A stretch of DNA of 64,000 nt from CANKJK01 sp040081715 (lineage in GTDB: Bacteria; Acidobacteriota; Vicinamibacteria; Vicinamibacterales; UBA2999). The position numbers were made by a program, and so were the translations under genes. Below are positions 34,119-42,056 of this stretch, in pieces. The stretch spans positions 85,922 through 149,921 of the forward strand of contig JBEBFY010000009.1 of assembly GCA_040081715.1 (NCBI GenBank), given 5' to 3'. The notes beneath the pieces were generated by a model, which had not been told where the DNA came from, searched no databases, and saw only the letters and a program-made list of their open reading frames with translations. The stretch's first letter is position 1. The number at the start of each line of letters is the position of its first letter.

Positions 34119-35636
34119 CTACCAGTCGGTCGGCGTGAAGTCCTTCAGAAAGCGCCCCCAGATATGCGTTCCGGTGTTCTCGCCCCCGATGACCGGATCC
34201 ACGATACGCGCCGCCCCGTCCACGATGTCGAGCGGCGGGTGAAACCGCTGCTCCCGGGTCTTGCGGGCGGCGATCACTTCCGGGTCCTCGTCGGTGACCC
34301 AGCCGGTGTCCACGCTGTTCATGTGGATACCGTCGGCGTGATAGTCCGCCGCCGAGGTGCGGGTCATCATGTTCAGCGCCGCCTTGGCCATGTTCGTGTG
34401 CGGGTGCTTGGTCGTCTTGAAGCGCCGGTAGAACTGCCCCTCCACGGCCGACACGTTGACGATGTGCTTGGCGCCCGGCGTGCGGCGCATCAGATCGCGC
34501 AGCCGCCCGTTGATCACAAATGGCGCGATGGCGTTCACCAGATGCACTTCGAGCGCCTCGACCGACGAGACTTCGTCCAGCATGAGACGCCAGGAGTTCC
34601 TGTCCCGAAGGTCTACCTGCTGCAGATCCTGGTCGAGGTGGCCCGCGGGAAAGAGGTGCCCGGGCATGCCTCCGTCCCCGGGCAGCAGCGCCACCTGCGA
34701 CAGCCGCGCGCTCGACGCGAGCGACGCGCCGACGAGCGCCGCGGCGGCTGGCTCACCCTCGCCGATCATCACCGGCTGACGCAGTCCCTCATACGCGCCG
34801 ACCAGTCTCCTGGTATGCGCGGGCAGCGCCATCACGGCGGATTCCTCGCTCGCCATCATGTGCGCGTAATACTCGGGTGGCCGCCGGACCGTCTGGCACG
34901 CGTTGTTGATGATGATGTCGAGCCGGTCGGTGATCGTGTGCACGTGCGCACAGAACGCCTCCACACTCGGCGTGTGGCGCAGGTCGAGCCCGTACACCTC
35001 CACGCGGTGCTCCCAGTCCGCAAAGTCGGGTTCGGATGCGAACCGCAGGGCAGCGTCGCGCGGGAAGCGGGTGGTGACGATCAGCCGCGCGCCGCACCGC
35101 AGCAGCTTCAGGCCGGACTGATAGCCGATCTTCACGCGCCCCCCGGTCAGCAGCGCCACACGCCCGCGCAGATCCGTCAGCTCGGTCCGCTTGCTGAAGT
35201 TGAATGCAGCGCAGGCTGGGCACAACTGGTCGTAGAAGTGGTGGATCTGCTGAAAGGGCTGCTTGCAGACGTAGCAATGGCGGGTCTCCTCGGACGCGCC
35301 CGCCGTCTCGGCGTCCCCATGCACGTCCTCCGGTTCGAACGCCTTCGGCGGAAACACATTGGGCGTGGTGAAGACGGGCTTGCGGCGCAGCGTCCGGATG
35401 CCCGTCTCGTGCAGGCGGCGATCATCCTCGTGCGCCCGTGCCGCACGCCGCTCACGAGCGGCGGCCTTCGACAGTTTCCGGCGCTCGATCCGATCGGGGC
35501 TGTAGACGCGCGCCAGCGCCTGCAGGAAGCGCTCCCGCTCCGCAACGGACACCGCCTCGAGGAGGCGCCGATTGATGGTGAGATCCTCGAGCAGTGCCAA
35601 GGCCACCCGCACACGGTCGGCGGGGGGCATGTTCAT
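34119..35636 (-). CDS. SDR-fold protein with N-terminal zinc motif and altered active site
   Basis: 505 residues from ATG 35636 (GAGGGG about ten bases upstream; ATG 35645 and 35654 are alternatives). Residues 1-115 are helical and charged. Then two CxxC pairs (CYVC 121-124, CPAC 139-142) form a likely zinc ribbon. From about 158 there is a Rossmann SDR domain: ALLTGGRVKIG (glycine motif), IIINNACQT, then NVSAVEG. At the usual YxxxK position the sequence is TNMAK, so the catalytic Tyr is Thr414 while Lys418 remains. A C-terminal extension follows. Eukaryote-like SDRs with an N-terminal Cys motif exist, but the missing Tyr argues for altered or lost dehydrogenase chemistry. It is divergent from the amidohydrolase gene. 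Confidence 0.8.
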   Translation of the reverse strand: MNMPPADRVRVALALLEDLTINRRLLEAVSVAERERFLQALARVYSPDRIERRKLSKAAARERRAARAHEDDRRLHETGIRTLRRKPVFTTPNVFPPKAFEPEDVHGDAETAGASEETRHCYVCKQPFQQIHHFYDQLCPACAAFNFSKRTELTDLRGRVALLTGGRVKIGYQSGLKLLRCGARLIVTTRFPRDAALRFASEPDFADWEHRVEVYGLDLRHTPSVEAFCAHVHTITDRLDIIINNACQTVRRPPEYYAHMMASEESAVMALPAHTRRLVGAYEGLRQPVMIGEGEPAAAALVGASLASSARLSQVALLPGDGGMPGHLFPAGHLDQDLQQVDLRDRNSWRLMLDEVSSVEALEVHLVNAIAPFVINGRLRDLMRRTPGAKHIVNVSAVEGQFYRRFKTTKHPHTNMAKAALNMMTRTSAADYHADGIHMNSVDTGWVTDEDPEVIAARKTREQRFHPPLDIVDGAARIVDPVIGGENTGTHIWGRFLKDFTPTDW

Positions 35637-35773
35637 ATCGCCCATGCCCCTCATTCTGTCATCCTCGACGCGGCCGCTCCTTTCGCCCATCACCGCACGG
35701 TCCCAGCCAATCGGCTTCTGGTTGTTCAGCAGGTTGCCAGATATCAACCTCCCGCCCGTGACGGCCACCGGGC

Positions 35774-35779
35774 TACGAT
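35774..35779 (+). promoter_or_regulatory. -10-like hexamer of a possible leaderless promoter (amidohydrolase)
   Basis: TACGAT ends seven bases before ATG 35787; GTGCGGC between has no ribosome site. The same hexamer and spacing occur before the cupin gene. Confidence 0.4.
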
Positions 35780-35786
35780 GTGCGGC

Positions 35787-37049
35787 ATGAGATTCAATTG
35801 GTTCTGCCTGGTCGCGGCCGGACTGGCCCTCGGCGGCCAGGAGAGGGCACAGACGCAGGCGCCGGCCTCGGTCACCGTGTTCACGGGCGCCAGGATCATC
35901 ACTGGTCAGGACAGGGCGCCACTGGAGAACGCGGCCCTCCTCGTGGAGAATGGCCGCATCGTTCGCCTCGGACGCGCACGGGACGTGAAGGCGCCCAAGG
36001 GCGCCACCGTCGTGCCGCTCGAGGGCAAGACGATCATCCCTGCGCTCATCGACACCCACACGCACGCGAGCACCGACCGCGACGGCCTGGTCACCGATCT
36101 CCAGCGGCGGGCCTACTGGGGCGTCGGTGCCATGCTCAGCCTCGGCACCGACAAGGGCGACCTGCCGTTTCAGATGCGCGGCACCGCCGTGCCAGAGGGC
36201 GCGCGCTTCCGTACCGCCGGCCGCGGCATCACGAGTCCGGAACCGGGCCGGTCCGATGTCCCCTACTGGGTGACGACCGAGGAGCAGGCGCGCCAGGCGG
36301 TGCGCGAGCAGGCGGCCCTCAAGGTCGACATCATCAAGATCTGGGTGGACGACCGCGACGGCAAGTACCAGAAACTCAGCCCGCCGCTCTACACGGCCGT
36401 GATCGACGAAGCCCACAAGCACGGCCTCAAGGTCACCGCCCACATCTTCAATCTCTCCGACGCCAAGGGCCTGCTGCGCGCGGGCCTCGATGCGTTCGCG
36501 CACGGCATCCGTGACGTGGACGTGGATGACGAGGTCCTCGCCCTGTTCAAGGCGCGGAAGCACGTCGTGGTCGTACCCAACCTTCCCGATCGCGGCGTGG
36601 CCTCCGACGTGAGCTGGCTGAGGGGCAGCGTGCCCGCCGGTGATCTCACGAAACTGCAGGACGCCGCCACGGACCGGCCGCAGGTTCAGCAGGCGTTCGC
36701 ACTGCAGGCGCGCAACCTGGACCGGCTGAACAAGGCCGGCGTCACCATCGGGCTCGGCACCGACGGCAACACACCCCACGCGGCGCACCAGGAACTGGAA
36801 GACATGGTCGCCGCCGGCATGACGCCCGCGCAGGCGCTCGTCGCAGCGACCCGGAACAGCGCGGCGCTGCTGAACATGAAAGATGCGGGTACGCTCGAAC
36901 CCGGCAAACGCGCCGATTTCGTTGTGCTCGATGCGAACCCGCTCGATGCCATCACGAACACGCGGCGCATCAGCGCGGCCTACCTGAGCGGTGTGGCGAT
37001 CAACCGAACCGCGCTTGGCGCCCGCTGGTCGGGAACACCCGCGCGGTAA
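35787..37049 (+). CDS. Exported amidohydrolase
   Basis: 420 residues from ATG 35787; the reading frame extends far upstream but only this start has a signal peptide (to about residue 26). Metal-dependent amidohydrolase fold: DTHTH (89-93) gives the HxH pair, VDIIKIWVDD carries the candidate carbamylated Lys, KVTAH gives the next His, and GLGTDGN the catalytic Asp. The flanking beta-sandwich has the usual GARIITG start and LEPGKRADFVVLD end. The imidazolonepropionase-like/prolidase-like branch is common in Acidobacteria; the substrate (cyclic amide or dipeptide) is unknown. Confidence 0.88.
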   Translation: MRFNWFCLVAAGLALGGQERAQTQAPASVTVFTGARIITGQDRAPLENAALLVENGRIVRLGRARDVKAPKGATVVPLEGKTIIPALIDTHTHASTDRDGLVTDLQRRAYWGVGAMLSLGTDKGDLPFQMRGTAVPEGARFRTAGRGITSPEPGRSDVPYWVTTEEQARQAVREQAALKVDIIKIWVDDRDGKYQKLSPPLYTAVIDEAHKHGLKVTAHIFNLSDAKGLLRAGLDAFAHGIRDVDVDDEVLALFKARKHVVVVPNLPDRGVASDVSWLRGSVPAGDLTKLQDAATDRPQVQQAFALQARNLDRLNKAGVTIGLGTDGNTPHAAHQELEDMVAAGMTPAQALVAATRNSAALLNMKDAGTLEPGKRADFVVLDANPLDAITNTRRISAAYLSGVAINRTALGARWSGTPAR

Positions 37050-37082
37050 CGCAACCGCATCACCCCGCGCCCGCCTGCCGGA

Positions 37083-37544
37083 CTACCAGGGCGATGCCGG
37101 CCCGTTCGCCGCGACGGGCGGCACAGCATCGTCAAGCCATCCCCGGCGGAGGTCCTCACGCGGCACGCTCGACAGGTACGGCTTGATGTCGAGCACCGGG
37201 CTGCCGTCGAGCATGTCCACGCCCTCGACGACGAGCCGGCATCCCTCCCGCCGAAGCAGCCGCACCACAGTGAGACCGATCAAATTGGGACGGCGCGGTG
37301 AGCGTGTGGCAAAGACCCCGTGCGGGCGCGTGTCGACCGGCGGGATACCGACCAGTTCGTAGTCCGTGGACCGGTCAAACACCCACAGCACGTAGAGGTG
37401 CGAGAAGCCTTCGATGTCGAGCAGCCCGGCCTCGAATCGCGGGTCGACCTCGATCACGCCTTCGGCCTCGTGCTGTGCGCCCGGGCCCTTGGGGATCTGC
37501 TTTCTATCCGTGTGCGGCGTGCGCATCACGCCGATGGGAAACAT
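37083..37544 (-). CDS. trmO: tRNA (N6-threonylcarbamoyladenosine(37)-N6)-methyltransferase TrmO
   Basis: 153 residues from ATG 37544 (GTG 37553 is possible). TrmO/YaeB (UPF0066) fold: IGVMRTPHTDRKQIPKGPG near the start, HLYVLWVFDRS (about 49-59) and the signature GVFATRSPRRPNLIGLT (about 75-91). The enzyme methylates t6A37 in tRNA-Thr with SAM. This is the core domain only; the C-terminal domain of the E. coli enzyme is absent, as in archaeal and many bacterial forms. It is convergent with the amidohydrolase gene and downstream of the aldo-keto reductase on the same strand. Confidence 0.9.
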   Translation of the reverse strand: MFPIGVMRTPHTDRKQIPKGPGAQHEAEGVIEVDPRFEAGLLDIEGFSHLYVLWVFDRSTDYELVGIPPVDTRPHGVFATRSPRRPNLIGLTVVRLLRREGCRLVVEGVDMLDGSPVLDIKPYLSSVPREDLRRGWLDDAVPPVAANGPASPW

Positions 37545-37685
37545 GGGGATCACGGAGACATTCTCTCTCAGGGAGCTTTCCGATCTCTGGAGCACCGCAT
37601 ACCCACCGTCCCGTCCACAAAGCGCAGTCTTCTCCGGCCACTCGTCGGACCGCAAGCGCTACCTTCCGAACAACTTGGCGGCCGG

Positions 37686-38648
37686 CTATGCTCGCGCGAT
37701 CTGGCTGACTTCTGCCACGTCCGCAGCCGTCAGCCGCCATCGGGTGGCCTCCGCATTCGCGGCGACCTGCGCGACCGAGCGCGCCCCGGCGATCACCGAC
37801 GCGACGGCCGGCGAGGCCAGCAGCCAGCCGAACGCCAACTCCAGCAGTGTGTGGCCACGTGACTCCGCAAAGCCTGCCAGGGCCTCGACGCGGTCCAGTT
37901 CCGCCTGAGTCATCCGGCCCGTGAGTGGTCCCGACGTCAGGCGCGTGTCCAGGCCCTCCATGCGACCGCGGCGGTACTTGCCCGTGAGCAACCCAGCCGC
38001 GAGGGGAAAGTAAGGCAGGAAGGCGGTCCCGCGTTGCTCACACCACGCGACGACATCCGACGCACCCTGGTTGAGGATGCTCAGCTCGTTCTGGACGCTG
38101 ACAAACGCCGCTGGCACAGCCTGACCACCGATTGCACCTGCCGGGCGCGTGGGCCGACTGACAGGCGCGAGTATTGCCGACGTGGTGTCCGCCTCCACGA
38201 GCTGCGCGACGCTGAAGTTGGAGCACCCGCCTTCGCGAACCTTACCCTCGCGGATCGCATCGCCGATCACGCCCAGCGTGTCGGCAAGGGGGACGGCGGG
38301 ATCCGGCCGGTGGAGCTGCCAGAGGTCGATGTAGTCCGTCCCGAGGCGAAGCAGGCTGGCGTCGAGCGACGCGCGCATTGCCTCCGGGTGCGCCTTGCTG
38401 AACTTGGTCGCGATCACGGCCTCCTCCCGGCGGCCACGCAGGGCCTGCCCTAACAGCACCTCACTTTCGCCGTACGACTCGGCGGTGTCGAAGAAGTTGA
38501 TGCCGGCGGTCAGCGCGGCGTGGACCACATCCGCCGTCCCCGCCGCATCCAGCGTATTGGGCAGCACCGGCCACCCGAACGTGTTGCACCCGACACCGAC
38601 CATGGACACTTCGAGCGTCCCAATCCGCCGCTTCTCCATCGCCGCCAT
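37686..38648 (-). CDS. Aldo/keto reductase
   Basis: 320 residues from ATG 38648 (AGGGGG upstream; ATG 38639 possible). TIM-barrel NADPH oxidoreductase with the full catalytic tetrad: D54, Y59 (FDTAESYG), K82 (ATKFSK) and H113 (LHRPD). C-terminal cofactor segment: VIAGARSVAQVAANAEA. The substrate is not predictable. It lies downstream of nrdJ on the same strand but beyond several hairpins, so it is probably a separate transcript. Confidence 0.93.
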   Translation of the reverse strand: MAAMEKRRIGTLEVSMVGVGCNTFGWPVLPNTLDAAGTADVVHAALTAGINFFDTAESYGESEVLLGQALRGRREEAVIATKFSKAHPEAMRASLDASLLRLGTDYIDLWQLHRPDPAVPLADTLGVIGDAIREGKVREGGCSNFSVAQLVEADTTSAILAPVSRPTRPAGAIGGQAVPAAFVSVQNELSILNQGASDVVAWCEQRGTAFLPYFPLAAGLLTGKYRRGRMEGLDTRLTSGPLTGRMTQAELDRVEALAGFAESRGHTLLELAFGWLLASPAVASVIAGARSVAQVAANAEATRWRLTAADVAEVSQIARA

Positions 38649-38678
38649 CTTCCCCCTCTGCTGTGACCGTACAGACAA

Positions 38679-38702
38679 AGGGGCCAGCCTCGGCCGACCC
38701 CT
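38679..38702 (-). terminator. Terminator-like hairpin with short T-run
   Basis: On the minus strand AGGGGTCGGCC / GGCTGGCCCCT pair over ten to eleven bases with two G-T wobbles, followed by TTTGT. It is the most terminator-like of the hairpins between nrdJ and the aldo-keto reductase gene. Confidence 0.55.
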
Positions 38703-38722
38703 CTGCCTAACTGGCTACGAAC

Positions 38723-38772
38723 GCGCGTGCGCTACGCGCAATCACTTCCAAGGAGCGGCGCTAAGCCGCTCC
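38723..38772. repeat. Two further hairpins between nrdJ and the aldo-keto reductase gene
   Basis: GCGCGT-GCGCT-ACGCGC (38723-38739) and GGAGCGGC-GCTAA-GCCGCTCC (38752-38772) are perfect stems of six and eight base pairs. With the elements at 38679 and 38790 they make four hairpins within about 145 bases. Confidence 0.6.
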
Positions 38773-38789
38773 GGAGATGCTGTGCCAAA

Positions 38790-38822
38790 GGCACGACGTC
38801 AGGCGCAGCCTGACGTCGTGCC
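38790..38822 (-). terminator. Perfect 15-base-pair hairpin overlapping the nrdJ stop codon
   Basis: GGCACGACGTCAGGC (38790-38804), GCA loop, and its exact complement (38808-38822). On the minus strand the stem is followed by TTTGG. The nrdJ stop codon (38799-38801) is inside the stem, so the last residues of NrdJ are encoded by the hairpin arm. Confidence 0.7.
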
Positions 38823-41651
38823 GCAGTTGGCGCACTTGTAGCACGCGCCGCTGCGGATCATGATGCTGCCGCACGTGCTGCACGGCGGCGCATCTTCCTG
38901 ATTCTGAATGGCCGCGAACTCGGAGCCCCTGGCAGAGGCCTCTGTCCTGACCGGCGCACTTGCCACCGGAGCCGGTGAACTCGCCTCGGCTTGCGGCGCG
39001 GCCGGCACCACGTCCTCCTTCATGTTCACCCCCGCACGGAACTGCGCGTCGTGCGAAAGGAACTTGGTGGCCATCCACCGGAAAATGTAGTCGACGATCG
39101 ACTTGGCGAACCGCACCTCGGGGTTCTTCGTCATCCCCGATGGCTCGAAGCGCGCGTGGCTGAACTTGTCCACCAGCGCCTGCAGCGGCACGCCGTACTG
39201 GAGCGCGTAGGAGATCGCCTGCGCGAACGCGTCGGCAAAGCCCGAAATGGTCGAGCCCTCCTTGGCCATCGTCAGGAAGATCTCGCCAGGCGTGCCGTCG
39301 GCGAACAGGCCCACCGTGATGTAGCCCTCGTGGCCGCCGATGTCGAACTTGTGCGTGATGGCCTGCCGCTCGTCCGGGAGCCTCTTCCGCGACGGCCGCT
39401 CCACCACCTTCACGACTTCCTTCACCAGTTCGCGCACGCCCTCGGCGCCCACGGCGTTGCGCGTATCCGCCACGCCCGCCCTCGACGTGTTGAGCGGCTG
39501 CGTCCGCTTGCTGCCGTCGCGGTAGATGGAGATGGCCTTCGCGCCGAGCCGCCACGACTCGAGGTAGGCGCGCTCGATGTCCTCCACCGTCGCCTCGCGG
39601 GGCACGTTCACCGTCTTGCTGATGGCGCCGGAGATGAAGGGCTGCGTGGCGCCCATCATCCGGATGTGACCCATGTACTGGATGGAGCGCTCGCCCTGCG
39701 CGGGCTTGAACGCGCAGTCGAACACGGGCAGGTGCTCCTCCTTGAGGAAGGGCGCGCCCTCGATGGTCTCGTGCTCATCGATGAAGTGGATGATGGCATC
39801 CACCTCGGGCTGCGTGTAGCCGAGCTTGCCGAGTGCCATCGGCACGGTCTGGTTGACGATCTTCATCAACCCGCCGCCGACCAGCTTCTTGTACTTGACG
39901 AGCGCGATGTCCGGCTCGACGCCGGTGGTGTCGCAGTCCATCATGAAGCCGATGGTGCCGGTCGGTGCGAGCACCGTGGCCTGGGCGTTCCGGTAGCCGA
40001 AGTCTTCGCCGAGTTCGACGGCCTCTTCCCACGCCTGCTTCGCGCCGCTCATCAGATCCACGGGCACGAACTTCGGATTGATCTCGCTGACCGCGTCGCG
40101 ATGCTTCCGCATCACGCGCAGGAACGGCTCACGGTTCTTCTCGTAGCCGGCAAACGGACCCCCGTGGTCGCGCGACACGCGAGCGGACTGCGCGTAAGCC
40201 TCGCCGGTCATGACGGCGGTGATGGCTCCGGCATAGGCCCGGCCCTCGTCGCTGTCGTAGGGCAGGCCGCGCGCCATCAGGAGCGCACCCAGGTTGGCGT
40301 AGCCGAGCCCCAGCGGCCGGTAGTCGATCGAGTTCTTCTCGATGGCCTTGGTCGGATAGCTCGCGTTGGGAACAATGATCTCCTGCGCCGTGATGAGCGT
40401 CCGGCAGGCCGACTTAAACGCCGCGACATCCAGTTCGCCGTTGTCCCTGGTGAACTTCATCAGGTTGATCGACGACAGGTTGCAGGCGGAATCGTCCAGG
40501 AACATGTACTCGGAGCAGGGATTGCTCGCGTTGATCCGGTCCGTGTTCGGGCACGTGTGCCAGTCGTTCACGGTCGTGTCGAACTGCATGCCGGGGTCGC
40601 CGCACACCCACGTGCCGTCGGCGATCCCGCGCATCAGGTCACGCGCCTTATAGGTGTCCATCACCTGGCCATCGCGGACGGCCTTGGTCTGCCACGGGCC
40701 GTCGTCGAGCACGGCGCGCATGAAGTCGTCCGTGACGCGCACCGAGTTGTTCGAGTTCTGGAAGAAGACCGAGCCATACGCCACGCCGGTGAACGAGCCG
40801 TCGTAGCCCGCGTCGATGAGCGCCCACGCCTTCTTCTCTTCCTCGACCTTGCAGTGGATGAACTCCTCGATGTCGGGGTGCGAGGCGTTGAGGATCACCA
40901 TCTTCGCCGCGCGGCGCGTCTTGCCGCCGGACTTGATGACGCCGGCAAACGCGTCGTAGCCCTTCATGAACGACACAGGACCGCTGGCCGTGCCGCCACC
41001 CGCCAGCAGTTCCCTGGAGGAACGGATGGCCGAGAGGTTGCTGCCGGTGCCCGAGCCGAACTTGAAGAGCATGCCCTCGGTCTTGGCGAGCGTCAGGATC
41101 GACTCCATCGTGTCGTCGACCGAGTTGATGAAGCAGGCCGAGCACTGAGGCGCCTTCTCGAACCCGCAGTTGAACCAGACGGGGCTGTTGAACGCCGCCT
41201 TCTGATACACCAGCAGGTGCTTCAATTCGTGGCTGAACGCCAACAGGGCGTCCTCGCTGGCGAAGTACTGCTGCTCTTCGGCCCACCGGGTGATGGTGTC
41301 CACCACGCGCCCGATGAGCTGCTTCACGCTGTGCTCACGCTCGGGTGTGCCGAGCTGGCCGCGGAAGTATTTGGAGACCACGATGTTGGTGGCCTGCTGT
41401 GACCAGAATTTCGGAATTTCGACGTCGTCCTGCTCGAAGACGACCTTCCCCTTCTCGTTGCCGATGAGGGCCTTCCGGATTTCCCATTCGACCTCGTCGA
41501 ACGGATCCACCCCAGGCAGGGTGAAATAGCGCGGGAACTCGAGTCCAGGCGCGGGGGTCTTCTTGACCCGCGTGGATGCCTCGAGGCTGGTTGAACCTGA
41601 CGACGTCTGCTGACCTGTGGCAGCAGCTTCGCGAGCAGCGCCTCGCTCCAT
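38799..41651 (-). CDS. nrdJ: Adenosylcobalamin-dependent ribonucleotide reductase (class II)
   Basis: 950 residues from ATG 41651 (GGAGGG six bases upstream). It makes deoxyribonucleotides using a cobalamin-derived thiyl radical without oxygen dependence. Marks: FNSPVWFNCGFE (about 154-165), SGTGSNLSAIRSS, the active-site NPCSEYMFLDDSACNLSSINL (in two parts, near residue 380), ATVLAPTGTIGFMMDCDTTG and the C-terminal zinc-ribbon-like tail CSTCGSIMIRSGACYKCANCG. N-terminal 40 residues are low-complexity. The tail is usual in this NrdJ group and re-reduces the active site. Upstream is a structured leader with a strong promoter and possible NrdR boxes. Confidence 0.97.
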   Translation of the reverse strand: MERGAAREAAATGQQTSSGSTSLEASTRVKKTPAPGLEFPRYFTLPGVDPFDEVEWEIRKALIGNEKGKVVFEQDDVEIPKFWSQQATNIVVSKYFRGQLGTPEREHSVKQLIGRVVDTITRWAEEQQYFASEDALLAFSHELKHLLVYQKAAFNSPVWFNCGFEKAPQCSACFINSVDDTMESILTLAKTEGMLFKFGSGTGSNLSAIRSSRELLAGGGTASGPVSFMKGYDAFAGVIKSGGKTRRAAKMVILNASHPDIEEFIHCKVEEEKKAWALIDAGYDGSFTGVAYGSVFFQNSNNSVRVTDDFMRAVLDDGPWQTKAVRDGQVMDTYKARDLMRGIADGTWVCGDPGMQFDTTVNDWHTCPNTDRINASNPCSEYMFLDDSACNLSSINLMKFTRDNGELDVAAFKSACRTLITAQEIIVPNASYPTKAIEKNSIDYRPLGLGYANLGALLMARGLPYDSDEGRAYAGAITAVMTGEAYAQSARVSRDHGGPFAGYEKNREPFLRVMRKHRDAVSEINPKFVPVDLMSGAKQAWEEAVELGEDFGYRNAQATVLAPTGTIGFMMDCDTTGVEPDIALVKYKKLVGGGLMKIVNQTVPMALGKLGYTQPEVDAIIHFIDEHETIEGAPFLKEEHLPVFDCAFKPAQGERSIQYMGHIRMMGATQPFISGAISKTVNVPREATVEDIERAYLESWRLGAKAISIYRDGSKRTQPLNTSRAGVADTRNAVGAEGVRELVKEVVKVVERPSRKRLPDERQAITHKFDIGGHEGYITVGLFADGTPGEIFLTMAKEGSTISGFADAFAQAISYALQYGVPLQALVDKFSHARFEPSGMTKNPEVRFAKSIVDYIFRWMATKFLSHDAQFRAGVNMKEDVVPAAPQAEASSPAPVASAPVRTEASARGSEFAAIQNQEDAPPCSTCGSIMIRSGACYKCANCGTTSGCA

Positions 41652-41672
41652 ATCACCCTCCGACTACGATCC

Positions 41673-41698
41673 GGCGCGTCTACCCCGGACGACGCGCC
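41673..41698 (-). promoter_or_regulatory. Hairpin just upstream of the nrdJ ribosome site
   Basis: GGCGCGTC / GACGCGCC, a perfect eight-base-pair stem with a ten-base loop, ends 21 bases before the ATG on the transcript. It could modulate ribosome access. Confidence 0.55.
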
Positions 41699-41842
41699 TC
41701 AGAATTCTGAAAAAAACATCCGCTCGGAACCCCTTCTTGGGGGCCCGCTGGCCACTACTGGCGCCTGGTGGGGTTCGGCTCGGAGCTGGGAGGATCCGGG
41801 TTCGAACGTTGCCGAGAGCGTGGACCGGATGATGCGCCTCAG
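41685..41842. repeat. Direct repeat pair flanking the nrdJ leader
   Basis: CCGGACGACGCGCCTCAG (41685-41702) and CCGGATGATGCGCCTCAG (41825-41842) match at 16 of 18 bases, exactly 140 bases apart. The promoter-distal copy (41825) contains the -10 and spacer of the nrdJ promoter; the other forms one arm of the leader hairpin. Confidence 0.75.
41710..41776 (-). promoter_or_regulatory. Attenuator-like stem-loop with T7 run in the nrdJ leader
   Basis: On the minus strand GAACCCC (41776-41770) pairs with GGGGTTC (41733-41727) around an inner GCCA/TGGC helix. Ten bases further the transcript has seven T residues (41716-41710). It resembles a conditional terminator, although the T-run is not flush with the stem. 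Confidence 0.4.
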
Positions 41843-41858
41843 GGAAACCCCTTGTCAA
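41829..41858 (-). promoter_or_regulatory. nrdJ promoter
   Basis: A perfect TTGACA (-35, 41858-41853) is followed after 18 bases by CATCAT (-10, 41834-41829, four of six). The predicted start lies about 170 bases before the ATG. Confidence 0.6.
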
Positions 41859-41866
41859 GGCTCAGA

Positions 41867-41913
41867 CCACAATATGTAGCGACTATTTTGTAGGGTAGGG
41901 CTATATCTGGACT
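41867..41913. promoter_or_regulatory. Candidate NrdR box pair
   Basis: CCACAATATGTAGCGA (41867-41882) matches the palindromic NrdR consensus ACACWATATWTTGTGT at about 11 of 16 positions. A weaker match with a CTATATC core lies at 41898-41913. The boxes are 31 bases apart, the three-turn spacing known for NrdR sites, and sit just upstream of the -35. Confidence 0.4.
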
Positions 41914-42056
41914 ATTTTCTGGCGATTGCCCGTCAGCGCGGCCGTCGTGGGGATCGCGACAGAGGTCGTCGTGAAGGAGGCTCGAAGCGGCGGCGGAAGG
42001 GCGGATACCCCGGGTTTCCGGGGCATCCGCGCACGGATAGGGTTCTTACGGAAGGC

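Larger units (their letters stand above)
41652..42056. promoter_or_regulatory. 405-base control region and leader of nrdJ
   Basis: This is the longest gene-free stretch of the window. From the start codon outward it holds a hairpin (41673-41698), a T7-ending stem-loop (41710-41776), a direct repeat pair, a sigma-70-type promoter (41829-41858) and two NrdR-like boxes (41867-41913). The part from about 41920 to 42056, next to the SnoaL-like gene's stop, shows only GC-rich unstructured sequence to my eye. Confidence 0.6.

Noticed and set aside
34164..35786. Upstream extension of the amidohydrolase frame by more than 500 codons
   Set aside because: It runs antisense to the SDR gene; the signal peptide and -10 place the start at 35787.
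38991..41402. Open frame of 800 codons opposite nrdJ
   Set aside because: Shadow of nrdJ with no domain.
41700..41780. GCCACT and CCCGC words suggesting a cobalamin riboswitch
   Set aside because: They lie on the strand opposite to nrdJ and the other conserved boxes are missing in the right order.
41795..41830. GGTTCGAA, a tRNA T-loop-like sequence, on the plus strand near nrdJ
   Set aside because: The flanking bases do not form a T-stem on either strand and no acceptor or anticodon arm can be folded.
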